From NCBI RefSeq assembly GCF_947498095.1, contig NZ_CANMJE010000003.1:124001-188000 (forward strand): a stretch of 64,000 nucleotides of DNA. Direction: 5' to 3'. The notes under the pieces are model-generated. The model searched no databases, had not been told where the DNA came from, and saw only the letters and a program-made list of their open reading frames with translations. The DNA comes from an uncultured Shimia sp. (lineage in GTDB: Bacteria > Pseudomonadota > Alphaproteobacteria > Rhodobacterales > Rhodobacteraceae). Both the position numbers and the translations under genes were made by a program. Shown here in pieces: positions 62,725 through 64,000 of the stretch. Within the stretch, counting starts at the first letter, position 1. Each line of letters starts with the position of its first letter.

Positions 62725-62755
62725 TAAAAAAGGGCACCCCGCGGCGCCCTTTCTG
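62725..62755. terminator. Bidirectional terminator between SRAP gene and cspA
   Basis: AAAGGGC (62729-62735) and GCCCTTT (62746-62752) enclose a GC-rich 10-nt loop, with an A-run on one side giving a T-run for the minus-strand cspA and TTTC on the other. It sits in the 56-bp gap between convergent genes. Confidence 0.75.
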
Positions 62756-62775
62756 ATCATCATGTATCGCGGGCC

Positions 62776-62982
62776 TTAGACCAGCGCGATATCCACGGCG
62801 CTTTCGCGGCCATCTCGGCCCGCTTGCAATTCGTAGGTCACTTTCTGGTTGTCAGCGAGACCGGTCAGGCCTGAGCGCTCAACAGCCGAGATGTGAACAA
62901 ACACGTCATTGCCGCCATCTTCGGGTGCAATAAAGCCATAACCTTTGGTGGTGTTGAACCATTTGACGGTGCCAGTTGCCAT
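62776..62982 (-). CDS. cspA: Cold-shock domain protein (CspA family)
   Basis: 68 residues with both RNA-binding motifs: KGYGFIAPEDGG (RNP1) and DVFVHISAVE (RNP2). It opens MATGTVKWFN, as usual, and GGAG precedes the ATG. It binds single-stranded RNA and DNA as an RNA chaperone. The region upstream has a GC-rich hairpin (CTGCC/GGCAG near 63003-63025) that could be part of a structured 5' leader. Confidence 0.95.
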   Translation of the reverse strand: MATGTVKWFNTTKGYGFIAPEDGGNDVFVHISAVERSGLTGLADNQKVTYELQAGRDGRESAVDIALV

Positions 62983-63287
62983 CGTCGTTTCTCCTGTTTT
63001 TGCTGCCCGCGGAAGTGCGGCAGGTCGGCGTAGTCAGTGCAAGATCGAGAGACTGAGCCGAATGGAACAGGGGTCGATAGTGGTAACGTCGCGCGATTAA
63101 TATTGGAGGCATCCCGTGAAAACTCAAGAAAAAATTCCTGCGGCGGCGAGAATCCACACAGCAGACACACCCGATCATTTTCGGGGGATATGGACAGTTT
63201 TCATTCTGCCTAAATTTTACCAGTTGATAAAAAAATGAAGATATGAGAGCCTGAACTCAATAGCCAAACGATGATATGGGGAGAGAG
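62983..63287. other. Divergent intergenic region cspA/preT
   Basis: This 305-bp stretch holds the cspA leader (hairpin near 63003-63025), an AT-rich block around 63210-63240 suited to promoters, and the preT ribosome site GGGGAGAGAG. I see no gene or recognisable operator. Confidence 0.5.
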
Positions 63288-64000
63288 ATGACCAATTCAC
63301 CGTTAAGCCAAGGCGTAGTGTCCGGGCGATTGTCTTCAGCTGAACTGGCTGAGAATTTCGCGGACCTGCATGCGCCTCTGGATGACCACGAGGCACTGGT
63401 GGCAGCGGATCGCTGCTACTTCTGCCATGACGCGCCTTGCATGGAGGCCTGTCCAACCGACATCGATATTCCACTGTTCATTCGCCAAATCTCCACTGGC
63501 ACGCCCGAGGCCGCGGCGAGGACCATTCTGAGTCAGAACATTCTGGGGGGCATGTGTGCCCGCGTCTGCCCGACCGAAACACTCTGTGAAGAGGTTTGTG
63601 TGCGCGAGGTGGCCGAAGGTAAGCCGGTCAAGATTGGCGAGCTTCAGCGCTATGCCACTGACACTTTGATGGCGGAAGACACGCATCCGTTCGAACGTGA
63701 CGCGTCAACCGGCAAGAAGATTGCCGTTGTTGGGGCCGGACCTGCTGGACTTTCGGCTGCACACCGTCTGGCGATGTATGGCCATGACGTCACCGTCTTT
63801 GATGGTCGTGCCAAGCCGGGCGGCCTTAATGAGTTTGGCATCGCCTCGTATAAATCTGTCGATAACTTTGCCGCGCGCGAGGTGGAATGGCTCTTGCAAA
63901 TCGGCGGGATCACGGTTGAGACCGGAAAACGTCTGGGCGAGAGACTGTCTCTTGAAACACTCAAGGCAGACTATGATGCGGTGTTCCTTGGTATAGGTCT
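63288..64000 (+). CDS. preT: PreT-like dihydropyrimidine dehydrogenase subunit (5' part)
   Basis: The first ~237 codons are present and the frame is still open at the window edge. ATG at 63288 with GGGGAGAG upstream. The N-terminus is the glutamate-synthase-small-subunit-like iron-sulfur domain: CYFCHDAPCMEACP then MCARVCPTETLCEEVCV. A FAD/NAD(P) domain follows from about residue 145 (KIAVVGAGPAGLSAAHRLA). In E. coli PreT pairs with PreA to reduce uracil and thymine with NADH; preA would be expected beyond position 64000. A stand-alone GltD-like role is the main alternative. Confidence 0.85.
   Translation, partial: MTNSPLSQGVVSGRLSSAELAENFADLHAPLDDHEALVAADRCYFCHDAPCMEACPTDIDIPLFIRQISTGTPEAAARTILSQNILGGMCARVCPTETLCEEVCVREVAEGKPVKIGELQRYATDTLMAEDTHPFERDASTGKKIAVVGAGPAGLSAAHRLAMYGHDVTVFDGRAKPGGLNEFGIASYKSVDNFAAREVEWLLQIGGITVETGKRLGERLSLETLKADYDAVFLGIG

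Noticed and set aside
1..64000. CRISPR arrays, insertion sequences, prophage genes, tRNA or rRNA genes
   Set aside because: No regularly spaced repeats, transposase, integrase or structural phage genes, and no cloverleaf or rRNA sequence was recognised.

Overview
This 64 kb window is chromosomal DNA of an alphaproteobacterium, most likely a marine Rhodobacteraceae (Roseobacter-group) bacterium. The evidence is the gene content: a nasTS-nrt-nir-nas nitrate assimilation operon, sulfoacetate and ectoine-type osmolyte catabolism, creatinase, a complete urease operon, a CtrA-type TTAA-N7-TTAA box, many ABC/TTT uptake operons, and moderately high GC with ATGA-overlapping operons. I see no phage, insertion sequence, CRISPR array, rRNA or tRNA. 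The dominant theme is uptake and breakdown of small nitrogen- and sulfur-containing organic solutes.

Layout. (1) 65-1132: a response regulator with a degenerate GGDEF domain, behind a CtrA-like box. (2) 1620-13153: assimilatory nitrate cluster. NasS (nitrate sensor) and NasT (ANTAR antiterminator) precede a 250-bp leader holding two hexaloop hairpins and an intrinsic terminator. Then come nrtA, nrtB, a fused double ATPase, nirB, nirD and nasA. (3) 13308-20398: a LacI regulator with three tandem operators, divergent from a ribose-type sugar ABC transporter, a TIM-barrel isomerase and a Gfo/Idh/MocA dehydrogenase. (4) 20704-27784: a probable sulfoacetate operon (TctABC-type transporter, SauS, SauT) with a divergent LacI regulator. 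(5) 27819-29773: a MarR regulator divergent from a ferric-reductase-like flavoprotein. (6) 30047-32630: a FAD amine/amino-acid oxidase convergent with creatinase. (7) 32873-43823: a ten-gene minus-strand operon joining a polyamine-type ABC transporter to ectoine-hydrolase-like and EutA/EutB-like enzymes plus a GntR regulator. It is divergent from an aminotransferase and a ureohydrolase (43995-46411). (8) 46436-52123: a branched-chain-amino-acid-type ABC operon with an alpha/beta hydrolase, divergent from a PAS-LuxR regulator. (9) 52977-58145: urease operon ureDA-(small protein)-ureBCEFG. (10) 58173-64000: an FtsX/LolD-type ABC pair, tesA, an SRAP-family gene lacking its catalytic Cys2, cspA, and the start of preT (pyrimidine catabolism), which runs off the window.

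How it fits together. Nitrate and nitrite are reduced to ammonium by region 2. Creatinase (region 6) and the ureohydrolase (region 7) would both release urea, which the urease of region 9 converts to ammonium. All five transport operons that contain a substrate-binding protein gene carry a strong intercistronic stem-loop just after that gene, which suggests a shared way of setting binding-protein stoichiometry.
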